A stretch of 64,000 nt of DNA, taken from assembly GCF_004339525.1 (NCBI RefSeq), contig NZ_SMGE01000001.1, forward strand, positions 1 to 64,000, read 5' to 3'. This DNA comes from Flavobacterium sp. 90 (GTDB lineage Bacteria; Bacteroidota; Bacteroidia; Flavobacteriales; Flavobacteriaceae). Of the stretch, positions 24,365-32,132 are shown one piece after another. The stretch's first letter is position 1; each line of letters opens with the position of its first letter. The notes under the pieces were generated by a model. The model worked only from the letters and a program-made list of their open reading frames with translations, did no database searches and had not been told where the DNA came from. Position numbers and translations under genes: made by a program.

Positions 24365-25825
24365 ATGGGTACAGAAATAAAACTCAAAGGTGACAAGGTC
24401 ATCGAACAGATTCCTTCTATAAAAGACAAAGCTTTACGCATAAATTTAAACGAAAATATCTACGGAACATTTGCTGAAATTGGCGCTGGACAAGAAACAG
24501 TGAGACACTTTTTCAGATCCGGAGGTTCTTCCGGAACAATTGCAAAAGCGATGTCTGCCTATGACAAAGATTTTAGTGATGCGATTTACGGAATTGAAAC
24601 TGACGGTCGCTACGTAACCGAAGAGCGTTTAAAAAAGATGCTGACTCTCGAAGGGCAGATCATCGAAGAACGTTTAAGCAGAGAAAAACATCCTACTAAA
24701 CTTTTCTTTAGTTATGCCAATACGGTTGCAACTATAGATTTTGCAAAACAATTTAAAGGTCACGGTTGGGTTGGAATTCGATACCAAATTGAACCTGACG
24801 AGGCTTATAACGAAATTATCCTGCACATTCGTTTTAAAGAAACTGATGCAAGACTACAACAGGAAACGCTTGGAATTTTAGGTGTAAACTTAATTTATGG
24901 CGCTTTTTACAAATACAATGATCCTAAAAGATTACTACGCTATTTGTACGATCACTTGGATAAAGACCAATTAGAAATTGACACAATTAACTTCTCAGGA
25001 CCTCGTTTTGCTGATGTTGATAACCGTTTAATGAGTTTACAATTGGTTAAAAACGGAATGACGGATGCCGTAATGTTTAACCCTGAAGGGAAAAATATTT
25101 TACCTGCTGCCATTTTATACAAAAAGAATCTTCTTGCTTTAAGAGGAAGTTTCCGTCCGGTTACGAAGGTAAACATGGACATGTACGAGAAATCGCTAAA
25201 AATGTTCCTTGACGAAAACAAGGTTGAAAAAGATAATACTTTGGTTGTTTTTGAAATTACACTTTCGAATTTACGTTCTGATGGTGAAATTGACGAACGC
25301 GATTTCATGGACAGAGCCGAATTACTTTGTTCGTTAGGTCAAACTGTTATGATCTCGAATTTCCAGGAGTATTATAAAGTTGTTGAATATTTTGCTAATT
25401 ACACTAAGGCCAGAATGGGATTAGCAATGGGTGTAAACAACTTAGTAGATATTTTTGATGAGAAATATTATCGCCATTTAAGTGGTGGAATTCTGGAAGC
25501 TTTTGGAAAACTATTCTACAGAGATATGAAAGTTTTCTTGTATCCAATGTTAGATGAAAATGGAGTTCTAATGAATTCAACTAACTTAAAAGTACATCCT
25601 AGAATGAAAGAGTTATACAAATTCTTTAAATTCAATGGAAAAGTAGTTGATATTGCCGATTACGATCCGCATAATCTTGAAGTTTTCTCTCGCGAGGTTT
25701 TGAAAATGATCAATCAGGGAAAAACGGGTTGGGAACATATGCTTCCTTCCGGTATTGCCGAAATTATAAAAGAACATCACCTTTTTGGATATCATCCGCA
25801 GAAGGAATTAGAACAAAATACTTAG
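24365..25825 (+). CDS. Conserved ~490-residue cytoplasmic protein of unknown function
   Basis: 486 residues, soluble, with no signal peptide or membrane span. Conserved-looking blocks include LRINLNENIYGTFAEIGAGQETVRHFFR, SGTIAKAMSAYDKDFSDAIYG, LFFSYANTVATIDFAKQFKGHGWVG, INFSGPRFADVDNRLMSLQLV and PEGKNILPAAILYKKNLLALRGSFRPVT. I recall near-identical Bacteroidota proteins carried in databases under conflicting names (nicotinate-nucleotide adenylyltransferase, TonB-dependent receptor). I see no nucleotidyltransferase H-x-G-H motif and nothing of a receptor, so neither name is supported. The gene has its own promoter and terminator. Confidence 0.85.
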   Translation: MGTEIKLKGDKVIEQIPSIKDKALRINLNENIYGTFAEIGAGQETVRHFFRSGGSSGTIAKAMSAYDKDFSDAIYGIETDGRYVTEERLKKMLTLEGQIIEERLSREKHPTKLFFSYANTVATIDFAKQFKGHGWVGIRYQIEPDEAYNEIILHIRFKETDARLQQETLGILGVNLIYGAFYKYNDPKRLLRYLYDHLDKDQLEIDTINFSGPRFADVDNRLMSLQLVKNGMTDAVMFNPEGKNILPAAILYKKNLLALRGSFRPVTKVNMDMYEKSLKMFLDENKVEKDNTLVVFEITLSNLRSDGEIDERDFMDRAELLCSLGQTVMISNFQEYYKVVEYFANYTKARMGLAMGVNNLVDIFDEKYYRHLSGGILEAFGKLFYRDMKVFLYPMLDENGVLMNSTNLKVHPRMKELYKFFKFNGKVVDIADYDPHNLEVFSREVLKMINQGKTGWEHMLPSGIAEIIKEHHLFGYHPQKELEQNT

Positions 25826-25829
25826 AAAG

Positions 25830-25857
25830 AAAGTCCCTTAATTGGGACTTTTTTTTG
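25830..25857 (+). terminator. Terminator after the 486-residue protein gene
   Basis: AAAGTCCC pairs with GGGACTTT around TTAATT, followed by seven T. Confidence 0.85.
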
Positions 25858-26627
25858 TTTTAGATTGAATGAAAATTTTACAGCAAAGTGCGCAAAGTTT
25901 TTTTGTTTTGGATTCTGGTTTGTAAAGAGAAAGTTCGCTAAGCTTTATGCTGATTAGGCTTAGCTGATTTTTTGGTGTGACAAATGGCACGCGGATTATA
26001 CGGATTCGCTTTGCGAAAACGCGGATTTGTGCGGATTTTTCATCTTGTAAACTCAGGTTTTACGTTTTGATTTGAATAAAATTTTTACCGCAAAGTGCGC
26101 AAAGTTTTTTTTTGTTGTGGATTTTAGCTTGTAAAGGGAAAGTTCGCTAAGCTTTATGCTGACTAAGCTTTGCTGAGTTTCTGGTGTTATAAATAGTACG
26201 CGGATGACACGGATTCGCTTTGCGAAAACGCTGATTTGTACGGATTTTAATTGTTTTTACTTAAGTAACCATATAGTATGTCATTTCGAAGAATGAGAAA
26301 TCTTCGCAAGAAACTCGACAAAGATTGGCGAGTTTGATTGTGGTAAATGGAACGCGGATGACACGGATTCGCTTTGCGAAGACGCGTATTTGTGCGGATT
26401 TTTTATTTAGCGAAGCCGGGTTGTATATTGCGAACTGGATCTAAATTTTACCGCAAAGTACGCAAAGTTTTTTGTTCTGGATTTCTGGTTAGTAAACACA
26501 AAGTTCGCAAAGCTTAATCAATACAAAGCTTTGCGAACTTTACAGTTTTATAAAATCACGCATAGAAAAAAACTTTGCGCACTTTGCGGTAAAATTACGC
26601 GTCAAGATTGTAACCTGAAACAAAAAA
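25858..26627. repeat. Block of nested dispersed repeats, no gene
   Basis: About 770 bp with no credible gene. Two tandem units begin at 25876 and 26083 (period about 207 bp). Each has TTTTACnGCAAAGTGCGC, GTTCGCTAAGCTTTATGCTGA and ACGCGGAT..ACGGATTCGC, and a third partial copy of the last segment starts at 26352. A different element (TCATTTCGAAGAATGAGAAA) interrupts at 26280-26340. The last part, 26445-26595, is a double palindrome: outer arms 26445-26459/26581-26595 and inner arms 26500-26515/26526-26541. The same double palindrome is found at 29851-29997. Confidence 0.75.
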
Positions 26628-27080
26628 CTATTTCAAGATTTGTGCTGCGTGTTCTTTTGTTTTTACTTTTTCAATAACCTCATCGATAATTCCGTTTTCG
26701 TTGATTACGAATGTTGTTCTGTGGATTCCGTCGTATTCTTTTCCCATGAATTTTTTAGGTCCCCAAACGCCAAATGCATTGATTACTGATTTGTCTTCGT
26801 CGGCTAATAATGGGAAAGGAAGTTCATATTTATCTTTGAATTTTTCTTGTGCTTTTTGACTATCGGCACTTACGCCAAGAAGCTCGTAATTATTGGCTTT
26901 GAAACGTTCAAAATTATCTCTTAAATCACAAGCTTCTGCCGTACAACCTGGTGTACTTGCTTTTGGATAAAAGAAAACTACTAGTTTTTTTCCAGCGTAA
27001 TCTGCCAGTTTATGCGCTTTTCCTTCTTGATCTACTCCTGAAAAATTTGGTGCTTTATCACCTGCTTTTAATGTTGTCAT
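26628..27080 (-). CDS. bcp: Thiol peroxidase, Bcp/PrxQ type
   Basis: 150 residues, the family's length. It reduces hydrogen and organic peroxides at the expense of thioredoxin. The peroxidatic Cys is C46 in PKASTPGCTAEAC and the resolving Cys C51 lies five residues later, the atypical 2-Cys PrxQ arrangement on helix 2. The VVFFYP strand and RTTFVINENG block complete the thioredoxin fold. Cytoplasmic, no signal peptide. A double palindrome lies right behind the stop and may act as its 3' boundary. Confidence 0.95.
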   Translation of the reverse strand: MTTLKAGDKAPNFSGVDQEGKAHKLADYAGKKLVVFFYPKASTPGCTAEACDLRDNFERFKANNYELLGVSADSQKAQEKFKDKYELPFPLLADEDKSVINAFGVWGPKKFMGKEYDGIHRTTFVINENGIIDEVIEKVKTKEHAAQILK

Positions 27081-27427
27081 ATTGATATTTTAAATTTTAG
27101 ATTGTTGATTTTAGATTTTAGATATCTTAAATTGGATTAAACTTGAGAGTTTAACTATAAAAATAATTCATAATTCATAATTCATAATTATCATGCCCCA
27201 GATTATCTCACTTAATATTTATTTTAATTGGTGTTCGATGAACATAAATGTTTGAAGTAAAAACCCCGGAGTTGTGGTAGTTTACATTTTTTGTATTTAA
27301 AAAGCGACCAGCGGAAGCTCTTTTAAATACTTAAAAATGTTACTAACACAATGAGGAGTTGTAACAGAAAGCTGGATTAGGCACATCATTAAAATTATGC
27401 TATTTTTACAGGATTAAAAATACGGAA
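27081..27427. repeat. Divergent intergenic region with a large palindrome
   Basis: Between the divergent bcp and nth genes. After AT-rich tandem words (ATAATTCATAATTC near 27165-27190) an imperfect palindrome occupies 27271-27352: arms GTTGTGGTAGTTTACATTTT and, inverted, AAAATGTTACTAACACAAT, with TATTTAAAA/TTTTAAATA inside and a GC-rich tip. No ORF crosses it. It looks like another dispersed palindromic element. A TATTTTTA near 27403 may be part of the nth promoter. Confidence 0.55.
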
Positions 27428-28078
27428 ATGAATAAAGAAGCTCGAGTAACATTTGTTATAAATACGTTAAAAGAACTCTACCCTACAATACCCGTTCCAT
27501 TAGACCATAAAGATCCTTATACATTGTTGATTGCTGTTTTGCTTTCGGCGCAATGTACAGATGTTCGTGTGAATCAGATCACACCTTTACTTTTTGCAAA
27601 GGCTGATAATCCGTATGATATGATTAAAATGTCTGTGGAAGAAATTAAAGAAATCATTCGTCCTTGTGGTTTATCGCCTATGAAATCAAAGGGAATTCAT
27701 GGTTTGTCGCATATTTTGATTGATAAACATAATGGTCAGGTTCCGCAGAGTTTTGAGGCGCTTGAAGAATTACCTGCTGTTGGACACAAAACGGCAAGTG
27801 TGGTGATGTCACAAGCTTTTGGCGTTCCTGCTTTTCCGGTTGATACGCATATTCACAGGTTAATGTACAGATGGAATCTTTCGAATGGAAAAAATGTTAC
27901 ACAAACTGAAAAAGATGCTAAAAGATTATTTCCAAGGGAATTATGGAACGATTTACATCTTCAGATTATTTGGTACGGACGTGAATATTCGCCTGCAAGA
28001 GGCTGGAGTCTGGACAAAGATATTATTACAAAAACGATTGGAAAAAAATCTATAATTGAAGAAGCTGCTAAAAAATAA
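27428..28078 (+). CDS. nth: Endonuclease III-type DNA glycosylase lacking the Fe-S cluster
   Basis: 216 residues. Removes oxidised pyrimidines and nicks the abasic site (base excision repair). The helix-hairpin-helix ELPAVGHKTASVV contains the catalytic Lys K121, and the Asp is D139 in FPVDTHIHRL. The C-terminal region that holds the C-x6-C-x2-C-x5-C [4Fe-4S] motif in E. coli Nth here reads IWYGREYSPARGWSLDKDI with no cysteine at all (only C43 and C80 exist in the chain). It is therefore a cluster-free member. The end of the coding sequence forms the left arm of the terminator. Confidence 0.93.
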   Translation: MNKEARVTFVINTLKELYPTIPVPLDHKDPYTLLIAVLLSAQCTDVRVNQITPLLFAKADNPYDMIKMSVEEIKEIIRPCGLSPMKSKGIHGLSHILIDKHNGQVPQSFEALEELPAVGHKTASVVMSQAFGVPAFPVDTHIHRLMYRWNLSNGKNVTQTEKDAKRLFPRELWNDLHLQIIWYGREYSPARGWSLDKDIITKTIGKKSIIEEAAKK

Positions 28079-28097
28079 TTCTTAGCAGCTTCTTTTT
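28061..28097 (+). terminator. Terminator overlapping the 3' end of nth
   Basis: GAAGCTGCTAA (28061-28071, inside the last nth codons) pairs with TTAGCAGCTTC (28082-28092) and is followed by TTTTTATTTTTT. Confidence 0.85.
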
Positions 28098-28102
28098 ATT
28101 TT

Positions 28103-29167
28103 TTACATACTACTTTTGAGTGTATTGTATTCATTTGTCATATCCAACGATCTGTAAACTCCTAATAGCGTTTTTGTTGCATCTGCATTTTTAGGCTCAA
28201 TTGTAAGCACTTTTTTAAGATACGGAATCGCACTACGGGCAACATCATCTTTTCTGGCATTTAACTTATCGTATTTTTGCATTTCGGCAGCAGAAGTTCC
28301 CAACGTTGCAATTTCGTCAGATAAATCTTTTTTCATCTGCAACTTTAGATAAGCCATGTTGATGTAAGCATCAACATAATTAGGATCTAATTCTAAAACA
28401 TAATTATAGGTTGACTCTGCTTTTGTGTAATCTTTCTTTTCCATATAAGAATATGCCAGATTGCTGTTAACTTCAATTTTTTTAGAAGGAACTGACTCTG
28501 TTCTTGGCTTTTCATATGCTCCTTGTAAAATAGCTGATTCTCTTGCTTTTGGCGAAACAAAAAGATCTTCTTCTTTTGTTTTTTTGTTTGTAGCAAGATA
28601 CAGAACTCCTTTTCCTGAGAAATTGATCTTTTTTAAGGCTTCATAATACTTAATTGCTGAGTCATAATCTTTAGCATTTACCGAGGAAGCTGCAGCATTA
28701 TAAAGGTTTAATGTATCTTTTTTATCAAATAAATAAACTTTATAACTTTTTTCTGCACTTTCCTTGAACTTATTGGCATTAAAATCAGCCATTGCTCCAT
28801 TAACAAGACTCGATTTCATTTCTTTTAAAGCCATATTTGCCTTGACAGTAAATTTGAATTTTCCGGATTCATTTTCATACAAAAATACGTCCTGATAAGA
28901 CTGCGATGCTAACGTAAAATTGTTTGCAGCATCTATATTTTTTACGGCTAAATCTTTTAATACATTTCCTTTTAAAAAATAAAAATCAGATTTATCTTCA
29001 TCAGGCGCATTAAGGATAAGATATTCTGTTTTATTTAAAATTACTAAAGATTCTTCACTTTTTCCTTTATCAAATAAAGTTTGTGCCTCTTTAATCTGGT
29101 CTTTTTGAGCAAATGCTCCAATGTTTATCAATAGTAGGCATGATAACATTATTAGGTTATTTTTCAT
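28103..29167 (-). CDS. Exported tetratricopeptide-repeat protein
   Basis: 354 residues with a signal peptide (MKNNLIMLSCLLLINIGAFAQ). The rest is almost entirely helical repeats: KDQIKEAQTLFDKGKSEESLVIL, MADFNANKFKESAEKSYKVYLFD, AKDYDSAIKYYEALKKI, MEKKDYTKAESTYNYVLELDPNYVDAYINMAYL and VARSAIPYLKKVLTIEPKNADATKTLL, i.e. at least five TPR-like pairs. It is presumably a periplasmic protein-interaction scaffold; the partner is unknown. Single gene, convergent with nth. Confidence 0.9.
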   Translation of the reverse strand: MKNNLIMLSCLLLINIGAFAQKDQIKEAQTLFDKGKSEESLVILNKTEYLILNAPDEDKSDFYFLKGNVLKDLAVKNIDAANNFTLASQSYQDVFLYENESGKFKFTVKANMALKEMKSSLVNGAMADFNANKFKESAEKSYKVYLFDKKDTLNLYNAAASSVNAKDYDSAIKYYEALKKINFSGKGVLYLATNKKTKEEDLFVSPKARESAILQGAYEKPRTESVPSKKIEVNSNLAYSYMEKKDYTKAESTYNYVLELDPNYVDAYINMAYLKLQMKKDLSDEIATLGTSAAEMQKYDKLNARKDDVARSAIPYLKKVLTIEPKNADATKTLLGVYRSLDMTNEYNTLKSSM

Positions 29168-30076
29168 TTTTTTCGATTTTGCTGAGTGATTAGATAGTTT
29201 TGGAACAAATAATATTTAAGACGCAGAACAAAATCTCTCTTTTTTGTCTACAATAAATATTTCGTATAAAAACGCTATTAGTCTTTATACTTTTTTAGGT
29301 AACGTGGTCACGCTCAACAAATAAAACAAAATAAATTAGTGTAATTTTTCTTCATAGATCATCTGGTTATTGGTTAAAAATTTGGTTTTGGCTTTATTAT
29401 TGGTATTTTATTATAAATTCAAACTTTTTAATACGAAAAATTCCTCAATTAAGCATTTTACTTGAATAAAAAATTATTTTTTAACCAAAATAAAACTAAT
29501 TATTGAATAAATAAACAAAATGCAAACAAAATATTAAATTTTAACATATGCGCCATAAAAAAAGAACTTAATAATCAAGTAATCAAACCAATAGAGGATT
29601 GTTTTTCTTTTTAAATATTGTCAATTGTTTCAGTCATTGTAACGCGATCTGTTTATAATGATCTATCTCTCCCAAGGTTGAAACCTTGGGTTATGATTGA
29701 AATATGAATTTGTTTTGTTAGTAAAAGAGAAATATAGATTTGTTATTATTCAGATTAGCTTTTTTTTTATGCAAATCTCCAGTATTGAACAGAAAAATAA
29801 AAAAACGGATCAATACGAAAACCTGCGGAGCTATAAAAATTAAGGATGAATTTAACCGCAAAGGCGCAAAGTTTTTTTTATTATAGAGTACGCGCATTAA
29901 ACGCAAAGTTCGCAAAGCTTTATCAATATAGCTTTGCGAACTTTGCGTTTATATAAAACCTTCGAAATAAAAAATCTTTGCGTGCTTTGCGGTTAAAATA
30001 ATTAGTCAATACAAAATATTTTATGTTTCTCCACAGGTTTTTTTTTTGATACAAAAAAACCATAAGATTACTGCAT
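29168..30076. other. Gene-free region, about 0.9 kb
   Basis: Strongly AT-rich from 29168 to 29640 with no usable reading frame; it should hold the TPR gene promoter but no exact TAnnTTTG match stands near its start. A CCCAAGGTTGAAACCTTGGG hairpin lies at about 29671-29690. From 29851 to 29997 there is a double palindrome. Two 65-residue frames on the minus strand here are composed of repeat sequence and are not considered genes. Confidence 0.6.
29851..29997. repeat. Double palindrome, second copy
   Basis: Outer arms TTTAACCGCAAAGGCGCAAAG / CTTTGCGTGCTTTGCGGTTAAA (29851-29871 and 29976-29997). Inner arms are a perfect 21-bp inverted repeat (29899-29919 and 29930-29950) built of GCAAAGTTCGCAAAGC. 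Same architecture and wording as 26445-26595. It can extrude as two nested hairpins. Confidence 0.75.
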
Positions 30077-30116
30077 AAAAAAAACTCACTACCTGTATTT
30101 GCATACAAATAGTGAG
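30077..30116 (-). terminator. Terminator of the sigma factor / 47-residue protein transcript
   Basis: On the minus strand CTCACTA (complement of 30110-30116) pairs with TAGTGAG (complement of 30085-30091), with an inner ATACA/TGTAT step, followed by eight T. It lies 67 bp past the stop of the small protein gene, which supports that gene being part of the transcript. Confidence 0.65.
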
Positions 30117-30182
30117 CTTTCAACCAAAACGACCATTTGGTTTTTCTTTCGAAATAAACATCCGACCAAAGTAGTGGGCTGT

Positions 30183-30326
30183 TTAATTAGCTATAATTTC
30201 AAAACTTTTATCTTCAATTTTCACAATTGTTAATGCTTGTGAATAACTAAGTAAAAAAGAAACAACTTCTTTTTTAGGTTTTAAATCTTTAGAAGCTAAT
30301 GCCTTTTTCGAGTAAATTTTCGCCAT
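30183..30326 (-). CDS. Very small protein (47 residues) downstream of an ECF sigma factor
   Basis: An intact frame of 48 codons: starts MAKIYSKKALASKDLKPKKE, continues VVSFLLSYSQALTIVKIE and ends DKSFEIIAN-stop. Codon use and residue make-up look like a real protein: a basic N-terminal half, then an amphipathic helix. It starts 50 bp after the sigma factor stop on the same strand, and a terminator follows its own stop. I recall small proteins of similar sequence downstream of sigma factor genes in other flavobacteria, but have no functional information. No membrane span, so not a classical anti-sigma factor. Confidence 0.72.
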   Translation of the reverse strand: MAKIYSKKALASKDLKPKKEVVSFLLSYSQALTIVKIEDKSFEIIAN

Positions 30327-30376
30327 ACTATGAAAATGTTTTATAATAGTATAACGAGCTAATATTCAAAATAGTA

Positions 30377-30961
30377 TTAGTTGGTCAAAATAATTTGATG
30401 TTTGTCGATTATTTTTCTCAAATTCATTAATGCATAACGCATTCTTCCTAATGCTGTATTAATACTAACATCTGTTAATTCTGAGATTTCTTTGAAGCTC
30501 ATATCCTGATACATACGCATCACTAATACTTCTTTTTGATCATCAGGTAATTCTTCGATTAACTTTTTTAAGTCAATTTCGACCTGATCTACAATCATTT
30601 TACCTTCTATTGTCAATGAATCATCAGACATTATAGAAAAGATCGAAAACTCTTCTGTCTCTCTGTACATTGGCATTTTTTTGGTTTTACGAAAGTGATC
30701 TACAATTAAATTGTGAGATATACGCATTACCCAAGGCAAAAATTTACCTTCTTCGTTATAGGAATTACTTTTTAAGGTTTTGATTACCTTAATGAAAGTA
30801 TCTTGAAAAATATCGTTTGAAATATCTCTATCAGCGATCTTAGAATATATAAAACCATATATTTTAGATTCGTGTCTCTTTATTAATGTTCCAAGTGCAG
30901 ATTCGTTGCCTTCGACATAATTTTTTACCAATAGAGCGTCTGGAATATGCAGATCAGCCAT
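30377..30961 (-). CDS. ECF-type RNA polymerase sigma factor
   Basis: 194 residues, group 4 sigma-70. Region 2 spans about 20-95 (YSKIADRDISNDIFQDTFIKVI, then GKFLPWVMRISHNLIVDHFRKTKK, the -10 reading helix) and region 4 about 130-185 (ELPDDQKEVLVMRMYQDMSFKEISELTDVSINTALGRMRYALMNLRK, a helix-turn-helix for -35 recognition). No anti-sigma gene is adjacent: the only partner is the 47-residue gene immediately downstream. The upstream polysaccharide locus has its own sensor, so there is no evidence that this sigma controls it. Confidence 0.95.
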   Translation of the reverse strand: MADLHIPDALLVKNYVEGNESALGTLIKRHESKIYGFIYSKIADRDISNDIFQDTFIKVIKTLKSNSYNEEGKFLPWVMRISHNLIVDHFRKTKKMPMYRETEEFSIFSIMSDDSLTIEGKMIVDQVEIDLKKLIEELPDDQKEVLVMRMYQDMSFKEISELTDVSINTALGRMRYALMNLRKIIDKHQIILTN

Positions 30962-31290
30962 AATACTACCTTTTTAGTTTTTGTATAAAATTTTTAAGTA
31001 ATTTTTTCTAAAAAGTAGTTTTATTGTATAGGCGTATCTTTTTTTGAGTTATGTTAATATTGTGACCAAATTTAACAAATAAATGTTTTAAAAAGCAAAT
31101 AAAAGAAATAATAATTAAAAGAAAACGTTAAGTTTTATAAAAGAAACTTAAATTTTGCTTTCAAATGGTTCAGAATGCGCAAAATCAGAGGTGTTTTTAA
31201 CAGTTAAAAAACAGATGTAAATAACTTACATTTAAACACTTAAGCGTTTTACACCTGTTCTAAACTACAACATTTCAAACTATTATTTTA
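30962..31290. other. Intergenic region between PUL 3' end and sigma factor promoter
   Basis: 329 bp, AT-rich, no gene. The left part is the upstream region of the sigma gene; I see no exact TAnnTTTG there. The right part contains the weak hairpin assigned as PUL terminator and the phrase AAACACTTAAGCGTTTT, a short dyad. Confidence 0.5.
31205..31231 (-). terminator. Weak putative terminator of the PUL operon
   Basis: On the minus strand ATGTAA / TTACAT forms a 6-bp stem with a 5-base loop followed by CTGTTTTTT, 60 bp after the last GH16 gene. Confidence 0.4.
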
Positions 31291-32049
31291 TTATTGATAA
31301 ACACGTACATAATCGATGTAATATTTCTGTGGAAGGACTTTATCATCCACTTCAGGACCTCCAAAATTTCCCCCTATGGCCAAATTTAGAATAATATAGA
31401 ACGGTTTATCAAATGGCCAGGTATCTTCGTTTTTAACTTGCGGATTGAAGGTATAGACTAAACTTTTGTCTACAAAAAAATCAATTTTATCCTTTGTCCA
31501 TTCAATTGCGTATACATGAAATCCTTCTTCTATTTTAGGAAAAGAGGTTCTTTTTGTATTAATTGTATTTCCATGACTGTCTTGTGTATGCAAAGTGGTA
31601 TAAACCATATGTGGATCTCTGCCAATATATTCCAAGATGTCTATTTCTCCTGCTTTAGGCCATTTTACGGCATCAATATTGGCGCCCAACATCCAGAAAG
31701 CCGGCCATAAACCGTGACCAACTGGTAATTTTGCTCTGGCTTCTATTCGGCCGTATAAAAATTCTTTTTTACCTTTTGTGGTTATTTTTGTTGATGTGTA
31801 TTTTTCACCTTCTTTTCGGGCTTCGATAACTAAATTTCCATCTTTGAATTCGTGATTTGTTTTGGTGTAAATCTGCCTTTCGTTATTTCCGAAACCACAA
31901 AGATCAGGACATCCATCTCCGATTTCAAAATTCCAATCTGATTCGTTTACTTCCTTTTTATTAAAATTTTCTTCCCAGACAAGCTTTCGTTTTACTTCCT
32001 GAGCAAAACCAAGACTGGTAATCAATAATAATACAATTACTTTTTGCAT
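31291..32049 (-). CDS. Secreted GH16 beta-glucanase, single domain
   Basis: 252 residues: a signal peptide (MQKVIVLLLITSLGFAQ) and one GH16 domain. The catalytic E-x-D-x-x-E reads E135-I-D-I-L-E140 (nucleophile and acid/base), preceded by the LWPAFWMLG strand typical of laminarinases. FPKIEEGFHVYAIEWTKDKI and the final YIDYVRVYQ are standard family blocks. GH16 enzymes of this subtype cleave beta-1,3 or mixed beta-1,3/1,4 glucans. Last gene of the polysaccharide utilisation operon, 83 bp after the PKD-GH16 gene. It has no lipobox, so it is likely periplasmic or secreted. Confidence 0.94.
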   Translation of the reverse strand: MQKVIVLLLITSLGFAQEVKRKLVWEENFNKKEVNESDWNFEIGDGCPDLCGFGNNERQIYTKTNHEFKDGNLVIEARKEGEKYTSTKITTKGKKEFLYGRIEARAKLPVGHGLWPAFWMLGANIDAVKWPKAGEIDILEYIGRDPHMVYTTLHTQDSHGNTINTKRTSFPKIEEGFHVYAIEWTKDKIDFFVDKSLVYTFNPQVKNEDTWPFDKPFYIILNLAIGGNFGGPEVDDKVLPQKYYIDYVRVYQ

Positions 32050-32132
32050 AATATCGTTTTTAAATTGCTAAAAATTAAGAAGGCCAGCCTTAAACTGACC
32101 TTCTTACTTCATTCTTACTAATTAATTGTATT

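Noticed and set aside
24365..25825. Naming the 486-residue protein nicotinate-nucleotide adenylyltransferase
   Set aside because: No H-x-G-H or ISSTxxR-type nucleotidyltransferase motif is visible in the translation.
25858..26600. Regularly spaced repeats that might be a CRISPR array
   Set aside because: Units are ~207 bp apart, diverged and palindromic inside, with no 25-40 bp spacers and no cas genes nearby.
27271..27352. Riboswitch or structured leader upstream of nth
   Set aside because: The long imperfect palindrome resembles the other dispersed repeats and no known riboswitch core was recognised; a structured RNA search would be needed to revisit this.
29718..30123. Two 65-66 residue frames on the minus strand
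   Set aside because: They run through the double palindrome and neighbouring low-complexity DNA; the translations are Phe/Lys-rich and carry no recognisable domain.
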